Source: Candidatus Peribacteraceae bacterium (GTDB lineage Bacteria; Patescibacteriota; Gracilibacteria; Peribacterales; Peribacteraceae). Taken from it: a stretch of 32,344 nt of DNA. The translations under genes were made by a program, and so were the position numbers. The DNA lies in the NCBI GenBank assembly GCA_028711445.1, contig JAQTSD010000017.1:1-32344 (forward strand). The letters are read 5' to 3'. Below the pieces are notes generated by a model. The model saw nothing but the letters and a program-made list of their open reading frames with translations, had not been told where the DNA came from and did not search any database. Positions 13,676 to 20,841 of this stretch are shown here, piece after piece; within the stretch, counting starts at the first letter, position 1, and each line of letters starts with the position of its first letter.

Positions 13676-15193
13676 ATGGAAGATATAAAAGAAATTTGGC
13701 AACAAACACCAGAAGCATTTAACGATTGGAGACGTAAAAATGACATTCCACTATTGATTGGTTTTTTCAAAGAGGTATTACCTCATTTTGAGGAATGGCA
13801 AACACAATTTTCTGTTACTGATGAGCTAATACTTAAATCTAATCAAACATCTGAGTTTTTTATTGGCAGTGGTCTGCATACTTTCTATAGCTACTTTAAT
13901 CCATGGCACTGGAATGAAGGTGCTGAGATATGCGCAAGTCCTGAAAAAGATTTTGAAGGAAGGAAAGAATGGGCTGATAGAAGTAATAAAAGTATTACTG
14001 GGGACAGAAAGAAGTTTGAATATACAGTCTTTACCAGCTTCATTCCTTACTTTCATTGGCTTAAAACAGAAAAAAACATTAATAAGTTTAGGGTAAAACG
14101 TGACGGTTCAGACGTTCATGCAGATGACTTTGTTTACAGTCATTGGTCTGGCACTCCGCAAGTCAGTTATGCTTCAAAGATCTTTGGTAGACATGCTGTA
14201 GTGAACTTGGCTTCAGGATTAGAGATACTAGGTCATTTGATACGTGGCAAAAATTTAGATTTTGCTAATCTCGATGCTTTAACGATTACAGGCAGAAGAA
14301 TGGGGGGTACTACTTTTTCTAAAATTAGATATTCATCATTTCGAGACCTAATGTTAAAAAATCTTGATATGCCATTTATAGAGCTTGAAAGGTGTCATAT
14401 ATCAAATATGAATATTGTTAACTGCCAGATACAAGATTTACATTTCATATGTAATCATAACGCTAGTATTAGCAGAATATACAACTCACGCTTAACACAT
14501 CTTGAATTTGATAACTGTACTCCGATAAGAACATCTACAGACTTAAATAGGGCGGATATGCCTGATTTTAAGTTTACTAACCATAAAAGCCTAAAGCATG
14601 ATGATAAGCGGAACTTTTACAGTAAAATGCGTAGAGCTGCACAAGAATTTGGTTATTCGTACCAGGCACAAGAAAATTACTATCTTGAAAGGAAATATCA
14701 GATGTTATTTCAAACAAGTCTACAAAACACACGAGAGTGTTATGATCTTTGTGACCATGAAGCCATACTAATATTTAAGAGAAATGGTTTACGAATTGAT
14801 AAGCATATACGTTATTTTTGGAGGCGAATACGACGAGAGCTAAGAGCATATGCAAAAAGAGAAGGCGTATTTACTGCTCATATTTCTGCAAGATTTAAGG
14901 CACTTGTTCAGTGGCTAGACTTTCTAATATGGGGGTTTGGAGAAAGACCATGGAGAATAGTATTGTGTGGGTTTATCAATATTCTTTTCTTTGCTGGTAT
15001 TTATTCTCACTTTTACTTTAAAAATAACTTCTACGAAGCCATTACCCATTCGGTGTATGTATTTACAACCATTGGCTACGGTAGCCTTACAGATGCAAGT
15101 AATCTGCAGTACGTAATAGCAATACAGGCATTATCTGGGGTAGTGCTGCTAGGCTTGTTTCTATCTTCTTTGGTTAATAAGGTTAGATACTAA
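13676..15193 (+). CDS. K+-channel-like membrane protein with pentapeptide-like region
   Basis: The 505-residue protein has a long soluble N-terminal part. A stretch at about 193-280 has pentapeptide-repeat-like phasing (LDFANLDALTITG, TTFSKIRYSSF, then IELERCHISNMNIV). A basic helical linker follows (about 310-420). The C-terminus forms one two-helix pore unit: a membrane helix at about 426-447, a pore helix, the selectivity-filter motif TTIGYGS (464-470), and a second helix (about 481-500). TIGYG is the K+-channel signature, so the protein probably forms a tetrameric cation pore gated by its cytoplasmic domain. The sequence is far more AT-rich than its flanks. The ATG at 13676 follows TATAAT directly; an upstream TTG at 13640 lies inside the promoter. 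Confidence 0.82.
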   Translation: MEDIKEIWQQTPEAFNDWRRKNDIPLLIGFFKEVLPHFEEWQTQFSVTDELILKSNQTSEFFIGSGLHTFYSYFNPWHWNEGAEICASPEKDFEGRKEWADRSNKSITGDRKKFEYTVFTSFIPYFHWLKTEKNINKFRVKRDGSDVHADDFVYSHWSGTPQVSYASKIFGRHAVVNLASGLEILGHLIRGKNLDFANLDALTITGRRMGGTTFSKIRYSSFRDLMLKNLDMPFIELERCHISNMNIVNCQIQDLHFICNHNASISRIYNSRLTHLEFDNCTPIRTSTDLNRADMPDFKFTNHKSLKHDDKRNFYSKMRRAAQEFGYSYQAQENYYLERKYQMLFQTSLQNTRECYDLCDHEAILIFKRNGLRIDKHIRYFWRRIRRELRAYAKREGVFTAHISARFKALVQWLDFLIWGFGERPWRIVLCGFINILFFAGIYSHFYFKNNFYEAITHSVYVFTTIGYGSLTDASNLQYVIAIQALSGVVLLGLFLSSLVNKVRY

Positions 15194-15210
15194 TTTCCCT
15201 TTCTGTTTTT

Positions 15211-15819
15211 ATGAAAATACAAGAATCTGTGCGACTAGAAGTAGAATCATTATATCTACTAATTTCTAATAGAAAAAAATGTACTAACATTCTTTTAAAA
15301 GGAGATGATATTACAAAAGAAGACCGAATGGACTTTTTGATAAGCCTTCATCTGGTACTGGAATTAGGGTTAAATGCTTTGATGAGGAAAGTGATTAAAT
15401 CTGGCAAACGTCATTACACAAATTATGAAAGTATCGACAATCATATTGACCAAGTTAGCTACTTAGACAAGCTGCGCATCTGGCTATTTAGTGTATCATT
15501 CAAAGGTGTAGATGCAGATGAATTAGGCAACAACATGGATATTATTGGCAATTTAATTAATTTCTCTGAAGCTAGAAACAAGCTTCTACATGGACATATG
15601 ATAGGAAGAATTGAGTATGCATCTGGTGAACAGCCTTCTAGAACTACCAGAGCGCATGACTTAACCACAGAAGAGTTTATGAATTGCCAAATCGATTTGT
15701 TTATTAAAATCGTTAAATCAATGTCATTTTTTATTCGTGGTTTTGAAGCGACTCTAACAGACGAAGGAAGAGAGAGTTTTATCAAGGAATATTTAGATAC
15801 TTCTTTCCTTTCAACATAG
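15211..15819 (+). CDS. HEPN-motif protein 1 of the island cassette
   Basis: The 202-residue, mainly helical protein carries R122-N-K-L-L-H127 in the context SEARNKLLHGH, the RNxxxH signature of HEPN domains. Many such domains are metal-independent RNases acting in toxin-antitoxin, CRISPR and abortive-infection systems. No other domain is recognisable. The gene starts 17 bp after the channel gene and its TAG stop overlaps the next gene's GTG start by one base, so the three form one operon. It is AT-rich like its neighbours. There is no Shine-Dalgarno sequence (the bases before the ATG are T-rich). The family was assigned from one motif plus helical content. RNase activity is inferred only. Confidence 0.68.
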   Translation: MKIQESVRLEVESLYLLISNRKKCTNILLKGDDITKEDRMDFLISLHLVLELGLNALMRKVIKSGKRHYTNYESIDNHIDQVSYLDKLRIWLFSVSFKGVDADELGNNMDIIGNLINFSEARNKLLHGHMIGRIEYASGEQPSRTTRAHDLTTEEFMNCQIDLFIKIVKSMSFFIRGFEATLTDEGRESFIKEYLDTSFLST

Positions 15820-16829
15820 TGTCTGCCTTTAAAAGAGACAAAGACGGCAATTGGACGTTAGATACAGTGCCCAAGAATTGGCATCAAACATATGCTGATG
15901 CAATGCTGAAATGTTTTAACGACTTAGACCAGCTTTTTGCAAAAGCTCAAGAAACATGTGCCTTTGAATTTATATTGTCATTACTTGCTATCAGAGAAAT
16001 AACTGCAGACAGTGGCTGGTTTCCTTTCGATACGCTTCATCAGAATTTTAGGGCAATAAATAGTGTAAAAAAGAAATTCGATAAAGAGGAAAATACTCAC
16101 GTTCATCTACTTTTATATGGCTTGATTGTTGAGGCATCTGAACCGTATGAAATGTTGGCTAATCTGATGAATGTAATAGAAGGAGATAGGGCAAAAAATA
16201 ACTTTCCTCCTACACTTAACAAGCGAGGTGATGAGGTGGAATGGAAGCCAATTGATAAAATTCGCAATCTACAAAAGAGGGCAAGGCAACTGGGCATAGC
16301 AAATTCTCTAGAGCTATTTGATGATTTTTACGATAACCAATTAAGAAATGCAGTGTTTCACTGTAGTTACACTGTTTATGATAATGACATTAGATTGTTT
16401 ACTGGTTCGACAAGAAGGGTTATAGGGCATGAAGAAAAGCATAAATTGATAAACGGCGCTTTAGCTTATTATGAAGTATTTACTACGCTTATTAATCAAT
16501 ATATAGCTGATTATGATGAGCCTATAGCAATTGAGCCTCACCCCGATTTTAAAACGCATAATGACCAAACTATTAAATTGATGATACGTAAGGGGCATGG
16601 TGTTGTTGGTATTAAAGATAATTGGTCTCCAGCACAGCTAAGGGCTGGCTTTATTCCCTTTAGACTTTCCAAAATTACTAGACACGAACAATGGCTACTA
16701 AACAAATACCCAGATATAGATATTTTCCCAAAGGATAGGACACCTGCCATTAATCGTTTGCTTAAATGTATTCCTAAGCCATTGAAAGGCTATATTTTAA
16801 AATTCATTCAGAAGAATTTTGGTTACTAA
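15819..16829 (+). CDS. HEPN-motif protein 2 of the island cassette
   Basis: The 336-residue protein starts with GTG at 15819, sharing one base with the stop of the previous gene (TAGTG). R176-N-A-V-F-H181 in the context NQLRNAVFHCSY is again an RNxxxH HEPN-type signature, with the flanking pattern RNA..H. The N-terminal half is helical; the C-terminal 120 residues are more mixed and basic, ending in KPLKGYILKFIQKNFGY, which may contact nucleic acid or membrane. I do not recognise a named family. Two different HEPN-motif proteins next to each other suggest a heteromeric RNase or an RNase and its antagonist. AT-rich composition matches the cassette. Confidence 0.65.
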   Translation: MSAFKRDKDGNWTLDTVPKNWHQTYADAMLKCFNDLDQLFAKAQETCAFEFILSLLAIREITADSGWFPFDTLHQNFRAINSVKKKFDKEENTHVHLLLYGLIVEASEPYEMLANLMNVIEGDRAKNNFPPTLNKRGDEVEWKPIDKIRNLQKRARQLGIANSLELFDDFYDNQLRNAVFHCSYTVYDNDIRLFTGSTRRVIGHEEKHKLINGALAYYEVFTTLINQYIADYDEPIAIEPHPDFKTHNDQTIKLMIRKGHGVVGIKDNWSPAQLRAGFIPFRLSKITRHEQWLLNKYPDIDIFPKDRTPAINRLLKCIPKPLKGYILKFIQKNFGY

Positions 16830-16862
16830 ACCTTCAATTATTATTAATAATCAAACTCAGTC

Positions 16863-17064
16863 CTAACCCTTACATGTTTCTATAGCTTCAGGCAGGAGTT
16901 TTTTTGCTTTATTTAAGCCATTTTCCTCCCTCACAAATACTCTCTCACACCCTTTTTTGAAGCTACCATAATCCGTAATCTCCATTCTTTTTCCCAGCTC
17001 TACAGCAATGCTGAATAGGTAATAACTATTGGCATGTCTACCACCACATTGATAAAAGTAATTG
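16863..17064 (-). pseudogene. C-terminal remnant of an AT-rich gene
   Basis: On the minus strand a frame reads through to a stop at 16863 and gives protein-like sequence (GGRHANSYYLFSIAVELG, then DYGSFKKGCERVFVREENG and KKLLPEAIETCKG) without an in-frame ATG before an internal methionine (MEITDYG). AT content matches the island, while the sequence just upstream (beyond about 17065) changes to the composition of the asparaginase-like gene. It looks like a gene cut off at the island's right border. It could also be a short 40-residue ORF or chance. Confidence 0.35.
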
Positions 17065-17076
17065 ATGTAATATATT
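17049..17076 (+). promoter_or_regulatory. Promoter of the asparaginase-like gene, leaderless
   Basis: TTGATA (17049-17054), 16 nt, TATATT (17071-17076), then 6 nt to the ATG at 17083. It sits at the right edge of the AT-rich island. Confidence 0.55.
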
Positions 17077-17082
17077 AAGCCT

Positions 17083-17649
17083 ATGGGTGCATCAGAACGT
17101 GAACTGGCAGTATTCGTCATGGGCGGAACGATTGATTCTCGCAATGCGCCCGAACGTGACGGAGAATCTGTCATTCTAAGAGAATCCTTGGTGAGGAGAT
17201 ATCTTGAAGGTTTACATCTGAATCTCAAAATTGTCGTCCGTGTCATTTGTTTGAAAGATAGTCGCAGCATTACTCAAGAAGACAGAGATGCACTTGCGAG
17301 CGCAATACAGGAATTGGGGATTCGGCATAATCTGGTGACGCATGGCACATACACCATGAAGCAAACAGGCGAAGATGTACTCATGCGAGGCGCACTGCGA
17401 GACAAAGTGATTGGATTTACCGGAAGTTTGGGGACTCTCTTGGGAACGGTCGATGAGGAAGGACGACTCATGCCTTCCGATGGGCAATTCAATCTAGGAT
17501 ACGCAGTTGGCAGTGTGTTCTCCGCAGAGAATGGCGTGTACCAACTGATGAACGGCGAAACATTCAAATTGCCTGATGAATGGTGGGCGCATACCCCTAC
17601 CGGGGTTATGTGGAAGAAGAGCGGAAGAGAAACGACGAAGTCGCACTGA
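17083..17649 (+). CDS. Short asparaginase-like protein
   Basis: The 188-residue protein matches only the N-terminal domain of type I/II L-asparaginases. VFVMGGTIDS (residues 11-19) holds the first catalytic Thr (Thr16), and LVTHGTYTMKQTG (about 84-96) corresponds to the second motif THGTDTMEET. The normally invariant Asp of GTDT is Tyr90 here. Full-length enzymes are about 330 residues with a second domain that completes the active site, which is missing. It may be a truncated relative with a different substrate or a binding role. The downstream prs gene converges with a 31-bp gap. It lies directly beside the AT-rich island but has the composition of the host chromosome. Confidence 0.7.
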   Translation: MGASERELAVFVMGGTIDSRNAPERDGESVILRESLVRRYLEGLHLNLKIVVRVICLKDSRSITQEDRDALASAIQELGIRHNLVTHGTYTMKQTGEDVLMRGALRDKVIGFTGSLGTLLGTVDEEGRLMPSDGQFNLGYAVGSVFSAENGVYQLMNGETFKLPDEWWAHTPTGVMWKKSGRETTKSH

Positions 17650-17680
17650 GATCAGAAGGTTCGTGTTCTCGTTCCTTGCG

Positions 17681-18610
17681 TCACTTCTTGTAGATATCCG
17701 TCACGCTCTGTCCCAGTTCGATGTGGCTGATCACTTCGGCGAGCATCGGGGCGATCGGCAGGATCTTGAGGCCCGGGAAGGCTTTTTTGTTCACGGGGAC
17801 GCTGTCCGTGACGACGACCTCCTTGAACTTCGCCGCTTTCAGATTGGTGACGGCTTTCCCTGAGAAGATGGCGTGGGTAGCTGCGGCGTAGACATCCGCG
17901 TTCGCGCCACGCTTGCGCAGCGCTTCTCTGGCCGAGACGAGGCTGCCCCCCGTATCGATCATGTCGTCGAAGAGGATGCACGTGTGGCCTTCGATATTGC
18001 CCACGACTTCGATGATTTCTGCCTTCTGATGCTGCGGACGCCCCTTGTGCATGATTGCAAGATCCGCACCAATCATGTCCGCGAATTTCTTCGCTCGTTT
18101 TGCGCCACCGGCGTCGGGGGAAACGACGACGGGATTGACTAGTTTCTTCCCCTTGAAATAGCGTGCAAAGATCGGTCGCGCGTCGAGGGAGTCGACGGGA
18201 ATGGAGAAGAAGCCTTGGATCTGTGCGGAGTGGAGGTCGAGGGTAATCACATGGTTCGCACCGGACTCCTCGAGAAGGTGTGCGATGAGCTTGGCGGAGA
18301 TCGGTTCACGTGGCTCCGCCACCCGATCCTGGCGAGCGTAGGCGAAATGAGGGAAGACGACGTGGACGCTCTTGGCGAAGCTAAGCTTCGCCGCCTGGCA
18401 CATGAGGTAAAGCTCGATCAGACAGACATCTGGCTCCAGAGTGGCCGTCTGAAGGATATAGACATCTTTGCCGCGTACCGATTCCAAGTATTTCACATAC
18501 CGTTCCCCGCAGCTGAAGGCCTTGAGCATTACCTTGCCGAGGGGGATCTTGAGCTCCCGGGCGAGGGCAGAGGCGAGGGCCGGATGAGAGGATCCTGCGA
18601 AGAGGTGCAT
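17681..18610 (-). CDS. prs: Ribose-phosphate pyrophosphokinase
   Basis: The 309-residue enzyme makes phosphoribosyl pyrophosphate from ribose-5-phosphate and ATP, the precursor for nucleotides, His, Trp and NAD. Family motifs are FPHFAYARQDR (ATP-binding flexible region), TLDLHSAQIQGFF, VVSPDAGGAKRAKKFA, and the PRPP-binding loop CILFDDMIDTGGSL. Length and order match the bacterial class I enzyme. The second position of the usual PYFxYARQDR motif is His. The gene shares a 20-bp intergenic region with the divergent PRC-barrel gene; TG-G-TAGAAT lies 10 nt before the ATG. Confidence 0.95.
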   Translation of the reverse strand: MHLFAGSSHPALASALARELKIPLGKVMLKAFSCGERYVKYLESVRGKDVYILQTATLEPDVCLIELYLMCQAAKLSFAKSVHVVFPHFAYARQDRVAEPREPISAKLIAHLLEESGANHVITLDLHSAQIQGFFSIPVDSLDARPIFARYFKGKKLVNPVVVSPDAGGAKRAKKFADMIGADLAIMHKGRPQHQKAEIIEVVGNIEGHTCILFDDMIDTGGSLVSAREALRKRGANADVYAAATHAIFSGKAVTNLKAAKFKEVVVTDSVPVNKKAFPGLKILPIAPMLAEVISHIELGQSVTDIYKK

Positions 18611-18636
18611 CTGGAGTATTATTCTACCAGATGCAC
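18605..18636. promoter_or_regulatory. Palindromic bidirectional promoter/start region between prs and the PRC-barrel gene
   Basis: GTGCATCTGG (18605-18614) and CCAGATGCAC (18627-18636) form a perfect 10-bp inverted repeat that includes both start codons. In the 12-bp centre, ATTCTA (18621-18626) reads as TAGAAT for prs and TATTAT (18617-18622) serves the plus-strand gene, 8 nt before its ATG. Both transcripts would be leaderless or nearly so. Confidence 0.55.
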
Positions 18637-19191
18637 GTCCGTTTCTCCACCTGTCGTGGGCTTCCTGTGGTCGATGCCTCCTGTGACGCCATTCTTGGTC
18701 GTCTTTCGGGAGTTGTCCTCAATCCCGATACGGGCAAGGTGGAAGGGTTTACCGTTCACGTGCCGGGACTGCTCTCCGGGAGCCAGCTCTTCTGTGCAGG
18801 GGTGGATATTCTTCGCTGGGGCACGCACATCCTCGTGCGTGATGGTAATGTTCTCTCTCCGACGGAGGATCGCATACGCCTTCAGGAACTCTTGGAGCAG
18901 CACAGGCCTCTTCTTGGGCAGCGCATTCGTACAGAGAGTGGACGGATTCTTGGCATCTGTGCAGATGTGCAGATCGACACATTGAAGATGCTCGTCACAT
19001 GGATATTCCCTAAGCGTTTATGGCGGTGGGGGATCGCCATCCCTCTCACGGAGGTGGTTGAAGTGCGCCGTGATGCCATCATCGTTCACGATCCGCCGAT
19101 TGCAAAAAAATCGGAGGTGACAGTGAGCGAGGTGATTCGCACCCTTCCGTCGCTCAAAGACATCACAGAAACCGGTTCGTGCATGTCATAA
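18631..19191 (+). CDS. PRC-barrel domain protein
   Basis: The 186-residue protein appears to contain two PRC-barrel-like beta domains. The first is at about residues 8-75 (GLPVVDASCDAILGRLSGVV, then TGKVEGFTVH) and the second at about 92-160 (LLGQRIRTESGRILGICADV, then MLVTWIFP and PLTEVVEVRRDAIIV). PRC barrels occur in photosynthetic reaction centre subunit H, in RimM, and in many bacterial proteins of unknown role, usually as protein or RNA contact modules. No membrane segment or catalytic residue is visible. It is divergent from prs with overlapping control; whether that reflects a shared function is unknown. Confidence 0.72.
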   Translation: MHVRFSTCRGLPVVDASCDAILGRLSGVVLNPDTGKVEGFTVHVPGLLSGSQLFCAGVDILRWGTHILVRDGNVLSPTEDRIRLQELLEQHRPLLGQRIRTESGRILGICADVQIDTLKMLVTWIFPKRLWRWGIAIPLTEVVEVRRDAIIVHDPPIAKKSEVTVSEVIRTLPSLKDITETGSCMS

Positions 19192-19221
19192 GACGGAACG
19201 GAGAAGCAAAGTCCTTATCGC

Positions 19222-19569
19222 TCAGGACGTCGCGATGTTTGCAACGAGCATCACGATTCCGTTTGCCAGTAGGATGATGATCAAACCGATGACGGCGTAG
19301 AGAATCGTTTTCTTCGCCTTTTCCACGGCTGAATCATCGCCCGAAGAAACGATGAGGCGGATACCCGCGATGACGATGACGATGACTGCTGCGAGAGCGA
19401 GGTAGCTCAAGATCGTCGTGATGACGTTTTCGATAGTTGGGCGGATATCTGTTCCTCCGAGGTTATTCAATCCGGGGCCGAAATTGGCGGCGAATGCGCG
19501 AGTGGCGGTGACGAACCACAGAGCAGGTGTGAGAGTGGAAGTCATCAGAGTGTTCTTCAGAGAGAGCAT
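19222..19569 (-). CDS. VirB2/TrbC-like pilin, paralogue 1
   Basis: The 115-residue protein has an N-terminal signal-like segment ending in RAFA-A, a short extracytoplasmic part with NNLGGTDIRPTIENVI, and two membrane helices: YLALAAVIVIVIAGIRLIV and ILYAVIGLIIILLANGIVMLVA. A charged loop, SSGDDSAVEKAKKT, separates them. This matches the type IV secretion pilin-like family common in CPR genomes. The start at 19569 was chosen because it gives the same signal-peptide length as paralogue 2. About 75 percent of the region after the signal is the same in the two proteins by eye. It would sit in the membrane and may assemble into a surface filament. A TATTAC box lies 9 nt before the ATG. Confidence 0.8.
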   Translation of the reverse strand: MLSLKNTLMTSTLTPALWFVTATRAFAANFGPGLNNLGGTDIRPTIENVITTILSYLALAAVIVIVIAGIRLIVSSGDDSAVEKAKKTILYAVIGLIIILLANGIVMLVANIATS

Positions 19570-19651
19570 GTGGAGAGGGGTAATAGTGCAGTTGTACACC
19601 AGAGTGCTTTCCGGACGCAAGTCCAGTTGAGAGCGTTGAGAATGGCTTCAC

Positions 19652-19680
19652 AAAAACCTCCCCCGCCTTGGAGGGGGGGG
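19652..19680 (-). terminator. Terminator-like hairpin between the two pilin genes
   Basis: On the minus strand a C-rich run (from 19680) pairs with GGGGGAGG, followed by TTTTT (rc of 19652-19656). It would end the transcript from pilin paralogue 2 before paralogue 1. Confidence 0.55.
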
Positions 19681-19710
19681 GAAGGCTGGAGAACACGAGG
19701 CTTGGGGAGA

Positions 19711-20055
19711 TCAGCTTGTGGCGATATTCGCGACAATCGACACGATGGCGTTGGCTAGCAGAATGATGATCAAACCGATGACCGCGAAGAGGATCGTTTT
19801 CTTGGCCTTATCCACGGCACCTTCATCTCCCGAGGAGACCACGAGACGGATACCGGCAATGACGATGACGACAACTGCTGCGAGAGCGAGGTAGCTCAAG
19901 ACGGTCGTGAGCACGCTCTCGACGGTGGAGCGGATATCGTTGCCGCCGAGGTTTGCGGCGGTATTTCCGAAATTGAGGGCCAAGGCGTATGGGACAGACG
20001 CGATCCACGCAGTGGAGGCGGCGATAGCCGAACGGGTAAAGGTGAAAATCTTCAT
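19711..20055 (-). CDS. VirB2/TrbC-like pilin, paralogue 2
   Basis: The 114-residue protein is a close paralogue of the next gene. It has a signal segment ending in ALA-L, then AANLGGNDIRSTVESVL, helix YLALAAVVVIVIAGIRLVV, loop SSGDEGAVDKAKKT and helix ILFAVIGLIIILLANAIVSIVA. The start at 20055 (MKIFTFTR) gives a clear signal peptide; upstream in-frame sequence is cysteine-rich and unlike the family. Leader sequence of about 100 bp separates it from the upstream membrane-protein gene. A hairpin with a U-tract lies after it, so the two pilins may be made in different amounts. Confidence 0.8.
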   Translation of the reverse strand: MKIFTFTRSAIAASTAWIASVPYALALNFGNTAANLGGNDIRSTVESVLTTVLSYLALAAVVVIVIAGIRLVVSSGDEGAVDKAKKTILFAVIGLIIILLANAIVSIVANIATS

Positions 20056-20159
20056 GAATGGAAGGGGGTAATTTTGCCTATTCTTACACCTCTTTCCCCT
20101 TCCCATGCAAGCGCTGCATCTCCTGCAGCATGGAAACTCTTGACGCAATTTCTGCTTTG

Positions 20160-20714
20160 TTACTTATTACTGAGAAATCCGACTCCGATGAGCAGGAGGG
20201 CGGGGAGCGAGAACCAGAGATCCTGATTGAAGACCATGAGTTGCATGAGTTTGCTGCTGGCGAGCATCGGGGAAACCATTGCTGCCTGTGCAAGGCTCAC
20301 ATCGAGGATGGGTCCGCCGGCGATGAACGTAAGGAGCGTGGAGAGGAGCATGCCTGCAGTCACGAAACCGAAGAGGCCCGTGATGATGGTACTTAAGATG
20401 CTGCCTGTGTCTTTGACATAGCTCACCTCAATACCGGCGCGTACCGCGATGAAGATGATAGCGGCGGCGAAGACGACGAGTTTAACAGTGGCGATGAGAG
20501 AAGAATCCATCGAGAGACCGAGCACCGTGAGCAGCGGCTGTGACTGTCCGGTCATGCGGGCGAGGATGTTGCCCAACCCCTGGACGGCGACAGTGGCGAT
20601 ATACGTGGCGATGATAATCTTGACTGCCTGGTGTTTTCCGATGATGAAACTGTAGGCGACAACAATCGCGAAGAAGACAATGACGAACAGGTCCCAGCTC
20701 AAGGTGATGTCCAT
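20160..20714 (-). CDS. Multi-spanning membrane protein, unknown
   Basis: The 184-residue protein has about five predicted membrane helices: around residues 8-24, 30-47, 75-95, 107-132 and 165-182. Polar residues are few and no catalytic motif is visible. I do not recognise a family. It lies upstream of the two pilin genes on the same strand, 104 bp away, so it could be part of the same export or filament function, or a stand-alone membrane protein. No Shine-Dalgarno sequence precedes the ATG. Confidence 0.65.
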   Translation of the reverse strand: MDITLSWDLFVIVFFAIVVAYSFIIGKHQAVKIIIATYIATVAVQGLGNILARMTGQSQPLLTVLGLSMDSSLIATVKLVVFAAAIIFIAVRAGIEVSYVKDTGSILSTIITGLFGFVTAGMLLSTLLTFIAGGPILDVSLAQAAMVSPMLASSKLMQLMVFNQDLWFSLPALLLIGVGFLSNK

Positions 20715-20826
20715 GGCGCGAAATGTGGGGGAGCTTAAGAGAGATCTTACTCTTCAGACGGTTTGTGTGCCAACTTTGCTCACGTGCCACCTTCCCGCCC
20801 AATTCATTAGCCGACCTTCGCCGCCG

Positions 20827-20835
20827 TGCTACTCT
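20827..20835 (+). promoter_or_regulatory. Extended -10 promoter of truB, leaderless
   Basis: TG-C-TACTCT (20827-20835) is followed by 6 nt and the ATG at 20842, with only pyrimidines between. It supports this start over a longer in-frame reading from 20680. Confidence 0.5.
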
Positions 20836-20841
20836 CTTCCC

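Noticed and set aside
13354-17082. Integrase or transposase for the AT-rich island
   Set aside because: None of the genes carries tyrosine- or serine-recombinase or DDE motifs, so the island is not called as a complete mobile element.
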